A DNA stretch of 64,000 nucleotides from Protaetiibacter sp. (GTDB taxonomy: Bacteria > Actinomycetota > Actinomycetes > Actinomycetales > Microbacteriaceae), in contig JASLGG010000051.1 of the NCBI GenBank assembly GCA_030150265.1, positions 108,162-172,161 on the forward strand, in the 5' to 3' direction. Positions 8,008 through 15,893 of this stretch are shown here, one piece after another. Numbering within the stretch: position 1 is the stretch's first letter; each line of letters starts with the position of its first letter. The notes below the pieces were generated by a model. It had not been told where the DNA came from, made no database searches, and was given only the letters and a program-made list of their open reading frames with translations. A program made the position numbers and the translations under genes.

Positions 8008-8403
8008 ATGCGCGCGAACCGGATCGCCTCGCTCGTCACCGGTGCGGCCTTCGGCGCGCTGGGTGTCACGGGCCTGATCGTCGCGCTCGCCTCGCATGCC
8101 GGCCCGGCCGGAGTGCTCCTGCTCGACACCGCGAGCACGAGCGTGCCGCTCGCCCTCGTGCACCTCGCGATCGCCGTCGTGCTCCTGGTCGGGTTCCTCC
8201 GCCCCCGGATGACGCGGTCGGCGAACGTCGCGGTTGGCACCGCGCTGTTGCTGCTCGGGATGCTCGGCCTCTTCTCGGTCGGCACGGAGGCGAACGTGCT
8301 CGCCCTCAACGGGGCCGACAACCTGCTGCATTTCGCAGCGTCCACCGCCCTGCTCGCGACGGGGCTGGGCGCACCTCCGCGATCCGAACGCACGACGGGA
8401 TAG
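8008..8403 (+). CDS. DUF4383-like small membrane protein
   Basis: A 131-residue protein with four hydrophobic segments (about residues 8-28, 45-65, 70-92 and 100-120), the pattern of the DUF4383 family, whose phrase NGADNLLHFA is well conserved here. Function is unknown for the family. It starts 10 bp after the DUF2470 gene and ends 53 bp before heme oxygenase; the iron box lies in that last gap, so it may belong to the preceding genes rather than to the iron-regulated one. Confidence 0.7.
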   Translation: MRANRIASLVTGAAFGALGVTGLIVALASHAGPAGVLLLDTASTSVPLALVHLAIAVVLLVGFLRPRMTRSANVAVGTALLLLGMLGLFSVGTEANVLALNGADNLLHFAASTALLATGLGAPPRSERTTG

Positions 8404-8423
8404 CGCGAACCTTCAGCCGGGCA

Positions 8424-8442
8424 TAAACTAAGGGAAACCTAA
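8424..8442 (+). promoter_or_regulatory. DtxR/IdeR-type iron box before heme oxygenase
   Basis: TAAACTAAGGGAAACCTAA is an interrupted palindrome that matches about 12 of 19 positions of the DtxR/IdeR consensus, with an exact right half CCTAA. It stands 14 bp before the GTG start of heme oxygenase, where a repressor would block transcription under iron sufficiency. AAAGGA at 8445-8450 is the ribosome binding site. Confidence 0.6.
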
Positions 8443-8456
8443 CCAAAGGAGCCTTT

Positions 8457-9104
8457 GTGTCCGTCGTGCCGTTCTCCCAGGCCCTCCGCGAGCGCACCTG
8501 GTCGGGCCACTCGGACAGCGAGGGCGCCGGCTTCATGACCGACCTCATGCGCGGCGAGGGCACGCGCGAGGACTACATCGCACTCGTCGTGCAGCACTAC
8601 TTCATCTACGAGGCGCTCGAGAGCGCCGAGGCGACGTTCGCCGACGACCCGGTGGTCGCGCAGTTCGCCACCTCGCGGCTCACCCGGATGCCGGCGCTGG
8701 AGGCCGACCTCGAGTACCTGCTCGGCCCCGAGTGGCGCGAGCGGATCACGCCGCTGCCCACCACCGTCGCCTACGTTGACCGCATCCGTCGCGTCGCCGC
8801 CGAGCGCTGGTCGGGCGGCTTCGTGGCCCACCACTACACCCGCTACCTCGGCGACCTCTCAGGCGGGCAGTTCATCCGCAAGGTCATGCAGCGCCGCTTC
8901 GGCTTCGAGACCAACGGCGTGGGCTTCTACCTCTTCGACGAGATCGCCGATCCCGCCGAGTTCAAGGAGACCTACCGCGAGGAGCTCGACCGGGTCGACT
9001 GGGATGCCGCCGAGCGCGAGCGCGTGATCGACGAGGTGCTGCTCGCCTACCGCTACAACACCGAGCTCTTCGACGACCTCGCGAAGGCCAAGGCCGCCGC
9101 GTAG
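8457..9104 (+). CDS. hmuO: Biliverdin-producing heme oxygenase (HmuO type)
   Basis: Opens heme to biliverdin, CO and ferrous iron, letting the cell use heme iron. The 215-residue length matches HmuO of corynebacteria. The proximal heme ligand is His18 in the phrase TWSGHSDSEG, and the distal-helix signature LGDLSGGQ with the preceding HHYTRYLGD is intact. It starts at GTG 8457 after AAAGGA, and a probable iron box overlaps its promoter, so repression by iron is expected. It is the last gene of the group; the next gene is convergent. Confidence 0.92.
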   Translation: MSVVPFSQALRERTWSGHSDSEGAGFMTDLMRGEGTREDYIALVVQHYFIYEALESAEATFADDPVVAQFATSRLTRMPALEADLEYLLGPEWRERITPLPTTVAYVDRIRRVAAERWSGGFVAHHYTRYLGDLSGGQFIRKVMQRRFGFETNGVGFYLFDEIADPAEFKETYREELDRVDWDAAERERVIDEVLLAYRYNTELFDDLAKAKAAA

Positions 9105-9119
9105 CGAACGGCGCCGTCC

Positions 9120-10412
9120 CTAGGCCTTGATGCCCGGGATCGGCTTCGCGCCCGACATGAAGCGTCGCACGTTCTCGTCGACGATGATGTCGCTCGGGCG
9201 CAGCGCCCGGCTGAGGTAGAGGCCGTCGAGCGCCGTGAGGCGGCTGAGCGCGACATAGGTCTGGCCGGGGGCGAAGCTGCGCTGCCCGAGGTCGACGATG
9301 GCGCGGTCGTAGCTCTTGCCCTGCGACTTGTGGATGGTGACCGCCCAGGCGAGCCGCAGCGGGAACTGGGTGAACTCGGCCACCACGTCCTTCGTGAGCT
9401 GCTTGGTGACCGGTGAGTAGCTGTACTTGTAGCGCTCCCAGGTGGCGGGCGCGACCTCGTGCCGCTCACCGTCGACCTCGACGGTGACGTTGTCCGAGAT
9501 GCGCACGACCTCGCCGATCGTGCCGTTCACCCAGCGGCCCTCACCGCCCGCGTCGTTGCGCAGGAACATCACCTGCGCCCCGACCTTCAGCTCGAGCTTC
9601 TCGTCGGCCGGGTAGGCGCGACCGCCGAAGTCGCCGTTCACATCCGCGACCGCGCTCATGGCCCGGCCGGGCAGCCGCCCGAGCGCCGCCTGGTTGATGC
9701 GCGTGACGGTCGCGTTGGTGGTCGCGAGGGTGATCGTGCCGTCGTCGGGCGCCGGCCGGGCGCCCACCGAGTTGAGGCGCCCCGCCATCTCGGCGGTCAC
9801 CATCCCGTGCCGCACCGCGTTGAGCAGCTGCTTGAACTCGAGCTCGTGCTGGCGGTGGATCGTGCCGAGCTCGTAGATCACGAGGTCGGTCTCGTCCCAC
9901 ACGCGGGCGTCGAAGAACCAGATGGAGCGGTAGCGGTCGGCGAAGTAGGCGCGCTCGTCGGCATCGCCGGGCACCGGGGCGAGCTGGAACGGATCGCCGA
10001 ACAGCACGAGCTGCACGCCGCCGAACGGCTCGTGCGGCCGCTGCCGCGCCTGGCGGAGACTGCGATCCATCGCGTCGAGCAGGTCGGCGTTGACCATCGA
10101 CACCTCGTCGACCACGAGGGTCTCGATCGCGTTGAGGAGCTTCTTGAGCTCGGCCGACTGCTCGATCTCGTGATCCGCGACGACGCCGATCGGCAGCCGG
10201 AAGAGCGAGTGGATGGTCTGCCCGCCCACGTTGAGCGCCGCGACCCCGGTGGGGGCGCAGATCACGAGCTGCTTCGAGGTGTTCCACGCGAGGTACTCGA
10301 GCAGGGTCGACTTGCCGGTGCCCGCGCGACCGGTGACGAAGATGTGCTCGCGCGTCGTCTCGATCGCCTCGAAGACCGCGCGCTGCTCGGGGGCGAGATC
10401 GGAGCGCGGCAT
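9120..10412 (-). CDS. PIF1-like / RecD-like DNA helicase
   Basis: A 430-residue superfamily 1 helicase. Walker A is GRAGTGKST (residues 28-36), followed by motif Ia (CAPTGVAALN), motif II (VVDEVSMVN), motif III (LFGDPFQLAPV) and C-terminal helicase motifs including TIHKSQGKSYDRAIVDLG and YVALSRLTALDGL. These are the motifs of the PIF1 group, 5'-3' helicases that unwind D-loops, R-loops and G-quadruplexes. There is no extra nuclease or zinc domain. It stands alone, with convergent and divergent neighbours, and a specific role cannot be inferred from context. Confidence 0.9.
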   Translation of the reverse strand: MPRSDLAPEQRAVFEAIETTREHIFVTGRAGTGKSTLLEYLAWNTSKQLVICAPTGVAALNVGGQTIHSLFRLPIGVVADHEIEQSAELKKLLNAIETLVVDEVSMVNADLLDAMDRSLRQARQRPHEPFGGVQLVLFGDPFQLAPVPGDADERAYFADRYRSIWFFDARVWDETDLVIYELGTIHRQHELEFKQLLNAVRHGMVTAEMAGRLNSVGARPAPDDGTITLATTNATVTRINQAALGRLPGRAMSAVADVNGDFGGRAYPADEKLELKVGAQVMFLRNDAGGEGRWVNGTIGEVVRISDNVTVEVDGERHEVAPATWERYKYSYSPVTKQLTKDVVAEFTQFPLRLAWAVTIHKSQGKSYDRAIVDLGQRSFAPGQTYVALSRLTALDGLYLSRALRPSDIIVDENVRRFMSGAKPIPGIKA

Positions 10413-10471
10413 CCCAGAAGGCTAACCGAGCCGCGCGGGTGCGATCGGCGGGGCGCGGCAGAATGTGCATC

Positions 10472-11416
10472 ATGCGTGTCGTGGTGGCCTGGGTAGGAGC
10501 GGTCGTGTTCCTCGCGGGCATCGTGCTCGCGGGTGTCGCGATCGCGAACGCGACCGTGTTCTCGGCATCTGCGTTCGTGCGCGACTACCTCGGCGCCCTC
10601 GCCGCCGGCCGCGTCGACGAGGTGCTCGCGCTGCCCGGCGTCGACGCCGAGGGCCTCGACGAGCGGATGCTCGACCCCCGTGCCGTGCAGCGCTTCGACT
10701 GGACGGTGGGCGCCGACGAGGAGCGCGCCGGCGTGCACCACGTCACCGTGGAGTTCGACGCCTCCGGCACGAGCGGCCGCGCCGTGCTCGCCGTGGAGCG
10801 CATCGGCACCCGCTTCGGCCTCTTCCCCGCCTGGGGCTTCGCAGCCTCGCCCGTCACCCCGCTCACCGTGACGACGAGCGGCGACGCGCGCTTCACGGCG
10901 GGCGGCCTGCCCGTCGAGCTCGCCGGCGGCACGCCGACCGCCTTCGCCGTGCTCACGCCGGGCGTCTATCGTCTCTCGCACGACTCCGCGTTCCTGACGG
11001 CCGAGCCCGTCGTGGTCGCCGCGACGGGACGACCGGCGTCCGCGACGCTCGCGATCGAACCGGATGCCGCGTTCCGCGCCGCCGCCCAGCGCGCGCTCGA
11101 GACCGCGCTCGAGGCGTGCACGACCCAGCAGGTGCTCTTCCCCACCGGATGCCCGTTCGGCTACGCGATCGACAACCGAGTCGCGTCGGTGCCGCACTGG
11201 ACGATCGCGCAGATGCCGGATGCCGTGCTCGAGCCCGCCGACCGCCTCGGCCTGTGGCAGGTGCGAGCGGCGCCCGGCCTCGCCCATCTCAGCGTCGAGG
11301 TGCAGTCGCTCTTCGACGGCTCGGTCTCGACCCTCGAGAAGGACGTGCCGTTCGAGGCCGACTATCTCGTGGGCTTCGACGGCGACGCGGTCGCCCTCGC
11401 ACCGCTCGCCCGCTGA
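10472..11416 (+). CDS. Membrane-anchored hypothetical protein
   Basis: A 314-residue protein with one N-terminal transmembrane segment (residues 2-24) and a large, probably extracytoplasmic C-terminal part that alternates beta-rich segments. Two cysteines, CTTQQVLFPTGC, lie close together near residues 216-227 and could form a disulfide outside the cell. No known domain was recognised. I chose ATG 10472, where the hydrophobic segment begins; CAGAAT lies 7 nt upstream. Its last 55 bp overlap the 3' end of the CopD-CtaG gene on the opposite strand. Confidence 0.65.
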   Translation: MRVVVAWVGAVVFLAGIVLAGVAIANATVFSASAFVRDYLGALAAGRVDEVLALPGVDAEGLDERMLDPRAVQRFDWTVGADEERAGVHHVTVEFDASGTSGRAVLAVERIGTRFGLFPAWGFAASPVTPLTVTTSGDARFTAGGLPVELAGGTPTAFAVLTPGVYRLSHDSAFLTAEPVVVAATGRPASATLAIEPDAAFRAAAQRALETALEACTTQQVLFPTGCPFGYAIDNRVASVPHWTIAQMPDAVLEPADRLGLWQVRAAPGLAHLSVEVQSLFDGSVSTLEKDVPFEADYLVGFDGDAVALAPLAR

Positions 11417-13398
11417 GCCTCGGCATCCCCCGAGTCGCGCACCGCCTGCCTGGCGAGCATCGCGTTGTAGGCGGCGAGCTCCGCGTCGCCGTCGCGCTCG
11501 GCCGCACGATCGCGACGCCGCGCCTCCCGGTCGTCGCTGCGACCCCACTGGATCGCCACCACGATCGCGAGGATCACGGTGGGGATCTCGCCGATCGACC
11601 ACGCGATCCCGCCGCCCCACTGCTGGTCCTCGAGAGGGGTCAGCCCCCAGGTGCGGCCCATCGCGCCGTACCAGTCGGCGAGCAGGAGGCCCGTGTTCGA
11701 CATGATCGCGAGCCCGAAGAAGGCGTGGAAGGCCATCGTCGCGAGCAGCAGCACGAGCCGCAGGGCGTACGGCGGTCGCTTGCGCACCGGGTCGGAGCCC
11801 ACCAGCACGAGCACGAAGAGGTAGCCGGTCAGCAGGAAGTGCAGCACCATCCACAGATGCCCGACGTGATCGGTCACCGCCCAGCGCAGGATCGGGGTGT
11901 AGTAGAAGACCCAGAGGGATGCCGCGAACAGCACCGCCGCCACGAAGGGGTTGGTCAGCACCGCCGCCACCGGCGACTGCACCGCCCACAGGATCCACTC
12001 GCGCCCGCCGCGGCTGCCGTCGTCGCGGCGCCGGATCGCGCGGGCCGCGAGGGTGACGGGGGCGGCCAGCACGAGCAGGATCGGGATGGCCATCGTCAGC
12101 ACCATGTGGCCGAGCATGTGCGCCGAGAAGAGGAACTGTTCGTAGACGCCGGGGGCGCCGCTCGTGACCCAGACGAGCGTGGCGAGGCCGAGCAGCCACA
12201 TGACGGTGCGGTACCACGGCCACCGGTCGCCGCGGCGGCGCAGCCGCCAGACGCCCGCCAGGTAGAAGAACGCGGCGAACGCGGCGACGAGCGCCCAGAC
12301 GATCTCGAGCCGCCACTCGGTGAGGTAGCCGAGCGGCGTCAGCTCCGGAGGAAGCGGGCGTCCGGTGAGGTACTCGGCCGGCGTCGGATCGCTCAGCTGC
12401 GTCGTCGGCACCTCCTCGACGGGCGGCGCGGTGCGCGCGAGGCCCGCGGCGAGACCCGTCGCGATGCCCATGAAGGCCAGCTCGCCGAGCACGAGCATCC
12501 GGAACCACCAGCGCGAGGCGCCGTCGCGGATGTGCGCGATGGCCCAGCGGCGCTGGAGCGCACCGAACCCGCCGAGCGCGAGGAGCGCGAGCACCTTGCC
12601 GATCACCAGGAGGCCGTACGGGGTCGCGAGCGCCGAGAGCTCGCCGACGCGGATCGCGGCCGAGGCGTACCCCGACAGCGCGACCACCACGAAGCACAGG
12701 AGCGCGACGCTGGAGTACCGCGCGAGCACGACGCCCAGCCGGTCGGCGCCGAGGGAGCGTCGCACCACCACGATCGTCAGAAGGCCGCCGACCCACGCGG
12801 CGGCGAACACGATGTGCAGCCAGATCGAGCTGACGGCGAGGTCGTGGTCGGCTGTCGAGCCCGCGTGACCCTGCTGCGCCACGAGCAGCAGGGCGAGCGC
12901 GGAGCCCCCGGCCACCACCGCGAGCGCGGTCACGTTGCGCACGGCGAAGCACACGGCCGTCGCGGCGGCGGCCACGAGCGTCACGGTGAGCCAGGCGCGC
13001 CCGACCGGCACCTGGGTGAGGAAGGAGCCGAGCTGCTGCCCGTAGGCGTCGTCGAGGGTCGGCGCCGTCACATGCAGGCTCTGGAACAGCAGGAACGCCG
13101 TTGCCCCGGATGCGACGGTCCACACGGCGGCGCCGCCCGCAGCCACGTCGGCGGCCAGCTCGTAGGCGCGCTCTCCGGGCGTGAGCGCGAAGCAGGCGAG
13201 CAGAAGCCCGCCGACGGTGGCGGCGGCCCCGAGCTGCACGAGCAGGCTCGCGATCGGGATGCCGTAGCGCACGACCGCTCCCGGATCGATGAGCGGCAGC
13301 GGCGCCGCCCCGCCGCCGACGGCGAGCGCGACGAGCACCGCCACGAGGGCGGCGAGCAGGAGGAGGGCGGGTCCGGTGACCCACGCGAGGCGCCGCAC
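11362..13398 (-). CDS. CopD-CtaG fusion membrane protein (copper / cytochrome oxidase assembly)
   Basis: A 678-residue polytopic membrane protein. The N-terminal half (about residues 1-320) resembles the CopD copper-resistance domain, with conserved His-containing segments such as WLHIVFAAAWVGGLL. The C-terminal half (about 340-610) resembles the CtaG assembly factor of caa3-type oxidases, with FSAHMLGHMVLTMAIP and LHFLLTGYLF. The two-domain protein is common in actinobacteria and is thought to move copper for cytochrome oxidase. The tail after residue 620 is charged and cytoplasmic. A strong terminator separates it from the upstream HU gene, so it needs its own promoter. Confidence 0.85.
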   Translation of the reverse strand: MRRLAWVTGPALLLLAALVAVLVALAVGGGAAPLPLIDPGAVVRYGIPIASLLVQLGAAATVGGLLLACFALTPGERAYELAADVAAGGAAVWTVASGATAFLLFQSLHVTAPTLDDAYGQQLGSFLTQVPVGRAWLTVTLVAAAATAVCFAVRNVTALAVVAGGSALALLLVAQQGHAGSTADHDLAVSSIWLHIVFAAAWVGGLLTIVVVRRSLGADRLGVVLARYSSVALLCFVVVALSGYASAAIRVGELSALATPYGLLVIGKVLALLALGGFGALQRRWAIAHIRDGASRWWFRMLVLGELAFMGIATGLAAGLARTAPPVEEVPTTQLSDPTPAEYLTGRPLPPELTPLGYLTEWRLEIVWALVAAFAAFFYLAGVWRLRRRGDRWPWYRTVMWLLGLATLVWVTSGAPGVYEQFLFSAHMLGHMVLTMAIPILLVLAAPVTLAARAIRRRDDGSRGGREWILWAVQSPVAAVLTNPFVAAVLFAASLWVFYYTPILRWAVTDHVGHLWMVLHFLLTGYLFVLVLVGSDPVRKRPPYALRLVLLLATMAFHAFFGLAIMSNTGLLLADWYGAMGRTWGLTPLEDQQWGGGIAWSIGEIPTVILAIVVAIQWGRSDDREARRRDRAAERDGDAELAAYNAMLARQAVRDSGDAEAQRASGARATASPSKPTR

Positions 13399-13415
13399 GC
13401 ATCCAGCTTAAACGG

Positions 13416-13452
13416 CACCGGGCGCCGACCCCTGAGAGGTCGGCGCCCGGTG
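13416..13452 (-). terminator. Rho-independent terminator of the HU gene
   Basis: A perfect 15-bp stem (CACCGGGCGCCGACC paired with its complement) around a 7-nt loop, starting 15 bp after the HU stop codon; on the minus strand CCGTTTAAG follows. Confidence 0.8.
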
Positions 13453-13466
13453 GATGCTGCGGTGCG

Positions 13467-13751
13467 TTACTTGACGGCAGCCTTGAGCTTCGAGCCCGCC
13501 GAGACCTTCACGCTGTTGGAAGCGGCGATCTGGATGGTCTCGCCGGTCGCGGGGTTGCGGCCCGCGCGCGCGGCACGGTGAGTCTTCTCGAAGGAGAGCC
13601 AGCCGGGGATGCTGACCTTCTTGCCGCCGCCGACCTGCTTGGCCACGACGGAGAAGAACGCGTCGACGACCTTGCCGACGGCCGCCTGGCTCTCGCCGGT
13701 CTCGGCGGCGATCGCCGCGACGAGGTCGCTCTTGTTGAGGGTGTCAGCCAT
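13467..13751 (-). CDS. hup: HU-family nucleoid DNA-binding protein
   Basis: A 94-residue histone-like protein that binds and bends DNA as a dimer. It starts at ATG 13751 (MADTLNKSDLVAAIA) behind a strong GAGGAGG ribosome binding site. The family arm signature GRNPATGETIQI is present near residue 62. Unlike mycobacterial HupB it has no long lysine/alanine-rich C-terminal tail. It is a single-gene unit bounded by terminators on both sides. Confidence 0.95.
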   Translation of the reverse strand: MADTLNKSDLVAAIAAETGESQAAVGKVVDAFFSVVAKQVGGGKKVSIPGWLSFEKTHRAARAGRNPATGETIQIAASNSVKVSAGSKLKAAVK

Positions 13752-13946
13752 GGGTGTCCTCCTCGGACGGTTTTCTTGTCTGGATGCGGATTCCCGGATC
13801 GGGTTCCGCGGGGTCGGCCCCGAGGCTGTCGACCCCTGAACCGTGCTCGAAGTTACCAGTGTTCCCCGACATTCCCAGGCTTTTCGGGCCTTGTCGCGCA
13901 GGTCGACCTCAGGCGGTGGTTGAGGGTTTTGCGAGCCGGGGGACGG
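13752..13946. other. Intergenic region upstream of HU
   Basis: No gene is seen here. Apart from the HU ribosome binding site and presumably its promoter (a TAACTT hexamer on the minus strand near 13850 is the best -10 candidate, weak), I recognise nothing. Confidence 0.4.
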
Positions 13947-13983
13947 CGAAGGGGGCGCCGGCACGAAGCCGACGCCCCCTTCG
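13947..13983 (-). terminator. Terminator of the rpmB-rpmG-rpsN operon
   Basis: A hairpin with about 15 base pairs and one mismatch around a 5-nt loop; the outer arm is CGAAGGGGGCG and its complement. It begins 16 bp after the rpsN stop. Confidence 0.75.
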
Positions 13984-13999
13984 GACGTGTCGTGGCGGG

Positions 14000-14305
14000 T
14001 TACCAGCTCGACTTGGTCACACCCGGCAGCTCGCCGCGGTGGGCCATGTCGCGGAAGCGCACACGGGAGATGCCGTACTGCGACAGCACACCACGCGGGC
14101 GGCCGTCGATGGCGTCGCGGTTGCGCAGGCGCACCGGCGAGGCGTCGCGCGGCAGCTTCTGCAGGCCCACGCGCGCGGCCTCGCGCTGCTCGTCCGTCGA
14201 GTTGGGGTCGACGAGCGCCTTCTTCAGCTCGAGGCGCTTCGCGGCGTAACGCTCGACGATCACCTTCCGCTGCTCGTTCTTGGCGATCTTGCTCTTCTTG
14301 GCCAT
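14000..14305 (-). CDS. rpsN: 30S ribosomal protein S14, zinc-free long form
   Basis: A 101-residue small-subunit protein of the long type without CxxC zinc ligands (the C-minus form); the only signature needed, the C-terminal YGISRVRFRDMAHRGELPGV, is intact. It is the third gene of an operon L28-L33-S14, starting 3 bp after the rpmG stop. In several actinobacteria C-minus copies are made when zinc is scarce; whether a zinc-binding paralogue exists elsewhere in this genome cannot be seen. Confidence 0.95.
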   Translation of the reverse strand: MAKKSKIAKNEQRKVIVERYAAKRLELKKALVDPNSTDEQREAARVGLQKLPRDASPVRLRNRDAIDGRPRGVLSQYGISRVRFRDMAHRGELPGVTKSSW

Positions 14306-14308
14306 GTC

Positions 14309-14479
14309 TTAGCGCTCCTCGCGGAACTCGACGTGCTTGCGCACGATGGGGTCGTACTTCTTGAGCACGATGCGGTCGGGGTCGTTGCGACGGTTCTTGC
14401 GGGTCACGTAGGTGTACCCGGTGCCCGCCGTCGAGCGGAGCTTGATGATCGGACGGACGTCCTGAGCCTTCTTGGCCAT
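14309..14479 (-). CDS. rpmG: 50S ribosomal protein L33, zinc-free form
   Basis: A 56-residue protein beginning MAKKAQDVRPIIKLRSTAG and ending KHVEFREER. It has no cysteine at all, so it is the C-minus form of L33. It starts one base after the rpmB stop and ends 3 bp before rpsN, so all three are translationally linked. Confidence 0.95.
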   Translation of the reverse strand: MAKKAQDVRPIIKLRSTAGTGYTYVTRKNRRNDPDRIVLKKYDPIVRKHVEFREER

Positions 14480-14480
14480 C

Positions 14481-14717
14481 TCAGATCTTCTCCCCTCGCG
14501 CCAGCAGGTCCTGGACGACCGCCTCGATGCCGCGCGCGTCGATCACCTTGATGCCCTTGGCGGACACGGTCAGGGTCACGGTGCGCTTGAGCGACGGGAC
14601 GTAGTACTTCTTCTTCTGCACGTTCGGGTCGAAGCGGCGCTTCGTCCGGCGGTGCGAGTGCGAGATGTTGTGTCCGAAGCCGGGGACGGCTCCGGTCACC
14701 TGGCACACAGCTGCCAT
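14481..14717 (-). CDS. rpmB: 50S ribosomal protein L28
   Basis: A 78-residue large-subunit protein and first gene of the L28-L33-S14 operon. The N-terminal MAAVCQVTGAVPGFGHN keeps only one cysteine of the CxxC pair found in zinc-binding L28, so it is also a C-minus form. RBS is AAGGAAAAG just before the ATG. The leader contains an 18-bp palindrome (14741-14758). No Zur-type operator was found upstream. Confidence 0.95.
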   Translation of the reverse strand: MAAVCQVTGAVPGFGHNISHSHRRTKRRFDPNVQKKKYYVPSLKRTVTLTVSAKGIKVIDARGIEAVVQDLLARGEKI

Positions 14718-14740
14718 GGTTCTTTTCCTTAATCGCTACC

Positions 14741-14758
14741 GTGGGGCGAACGCCCCAC
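14741..14758. promoter_or_regulatory. Palindrome in the rpmB leader
   Basis: GTGGGGCG and its complement CGCCCCAC are separated by 2 bp, 24-41 nt before the rpmB start. It could be an operator or, as RNA, a 7-bp hairpin with a 4-nt loop. It does not resemble the Zur operator seen at 18499. Confidence 0.4.
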
Positions 14759-14896
14759 CCAAGGTCACTTGTCGGCACGCCAGGACGCGATCCAGCCGGA
14801 CGGATCCGGTGGCCGCGACGGCGCACAAAGAAGCGCATTGCTGCGCAACCCTCCGAGGATACCGGAGGGAGGAGGCATCCGCCAGTCCGGGCGACG

Positions 14897-14902
14897 TAGG
14901 CT
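14897..14902 (+). promoter_or_regulatory. -10 element of a probable leaderless promoter
   Basis: TAGGCT followed by 6 nt and the ATG at 14909; no Shine-Dalgarno sequence. Confidence 0.5.
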
Positions 14903-14908
14903 GCCGTC

Positions 14909-15574
14909 ATGGCCGACGCCACCGCATCCGGGCTGCGCACCGAGCTCGCCGCCCTCGAGGATCCGCGCATGCGCTCCGTCAACGAGCGGCACGGCGACGA
15001 CCACGGCGTGAACCTCACCGCGCTGCGCGGCATCGCGAAACGGGTGGGGGCAGACCAGGGGCTCGCCCTCGAGCTGTGGGCGAGCGACGACACCGCCGCC
15101 CGCCTGCTCGCGCTGCTGCTGTGCCGCCCGCGGGAGTTCGCGGCCGCGACGCTCGACCGGATGCTGCGCGACGCCCGCGCGCCGAAGGTGCGCGACTGGC
15201 TCGTGAACTACGTCGTGAAGAAGAGCCCGCACGCCGAGGAGCTGCGCCTCGCCTGGCTCGACGACCCCGACCCCGTGGTCGCCGCGGCGGGCTGGGAGCT
15301 CACCGCCTGGCGCGCCGCGAAGACGCCCGAGGGTCTCGACCTCGACGCGCTGCTCGACACGATCGAGGCGGACATGAAGCGGGCGCCCGACCCGCTGCAG
15401 TGGTCGATGAACACGGCGCTCGCGCAGATCGGCATCAACGACCCGGCCCGGCGTGATCGCGCCATCGCCATCGGCGAGCGCCTCGAAGTGCTCAAGGACT
15501 ACCCGACCCCGCCCAACTGCACCTCGCCCTACGCGCCCACCTGGATCGCCGAGATGGTGCGCCGGCAGGCCTGA
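14909..15574 (+). CDS. DNA alkylation repair-like HEAT-repeat protein (AlkD type)
   Basis: A 221-residue, almost all-helical protein matching the AlkD-like DNA alkylation repair family (tandem HEAT-like repeats that cradle damaged DNA and, in AlkD, release 3- and 7-alkylpurines). The N-terminal ALEDPRMRSVNERHGDD and the arrangement of helical repeats such as PKVRDWLVNYVVKKS support the family. Catalytic Trp/Asp equivalents cannot be assigned without an alignment, and some members of this subfamily have unknown substrates. It is preceded by a leaderless promoter signal and is not in an operon. Confidence 0.7.
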   Translation: MADATASGLRTELAALEDPRMRSVNERHGDDHGVNLTALRGIAKRVGADQGLALELWASDDTAARLLALLLCRPREFAAATLDRMLRDARAPKVRDWLVNYVVKKSPHAEELRLAWLDDPDPVVAAAGWELTAWRAAKTPEGLDLDALLDTIEADMKRAPDPLQWSMNTALAQIGINDPARRDRAIAIGERLEVLKDYPTPPNCTSPYAPTWIAEMVRRQA

Positions 15575-15629
15575 ATCCTTTCGACTCCGCGCCAAGTAAG
15601 GCAGAATCGGCGACGAAAGGAGTTTTACT

Positions 15630-15893
15630 GTGCCGACCGCGACGATGACCAGCAAGGGCCAGATCACCGTGCCCAAGGAGGTGCGCGACGACCTCCGCCT
15701 GGAGGCTGGATCGCAGGTGATGTTCGTGAAGCTCCCCGACGGGCAGTACCGGATCGTCGCCCGCACGGGCAGCATCCGCGATCTCGCCGGCATCCTCGAC
15801 TATCCGGGCATGCCGCACGTCACGATCGAGGAGATGAACGACGCCGTCGCCGAGGCGGCCGCCGAGCACGTGATGCGAGGGCTCCGGCGGTGA
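15630..15893 (+). CDS. vapB: AbrB/MazE-fold antitoxin (VapB type)
   Basis: An 87-residue antitoxin. The N-terminal swapped-hairpin DNA-binding domain of the AbrB/SpoVT type is clear from TMTSKGQITVPKEVRDDL; the C-terminal helix (about residues 58-85) would bind and block the toxin. It starts at GTG 15630 behind a strong AAAGGAG. Its stop overlaps the toxin GTG (GTGA, 15890-15893), the usual coupling of toxin to antitoxin translation. Such antitoxins repress their own promoter. Confidence 0.88.
   Translation: MPTATMTSKGQITVPKEVRDDLRLEAGSQVMFVKLPDGQYRIVARTGSIRDLAGILDYPGMPHVTIEEMNDAVAEAAAEHVMRGLRR

Noticed and set aside
10262..13581. Two overlapping reading frames of more than 1000 codons on both strands across the helicase, membrane-anchored and CopD-CtaG genes
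   Set aside because: They are arginine- and alanine-rich shadows that arise because stop codons are rare in very GC-rich DNA; the real genes in other frames have recognisable domains, starts and codon bias.
14718..14800. Zur operator before rpmB
   Set aside because: No TGAnAA-TTnTCA palindrome can be found there; the palindrome at 14741 has a different sequence.
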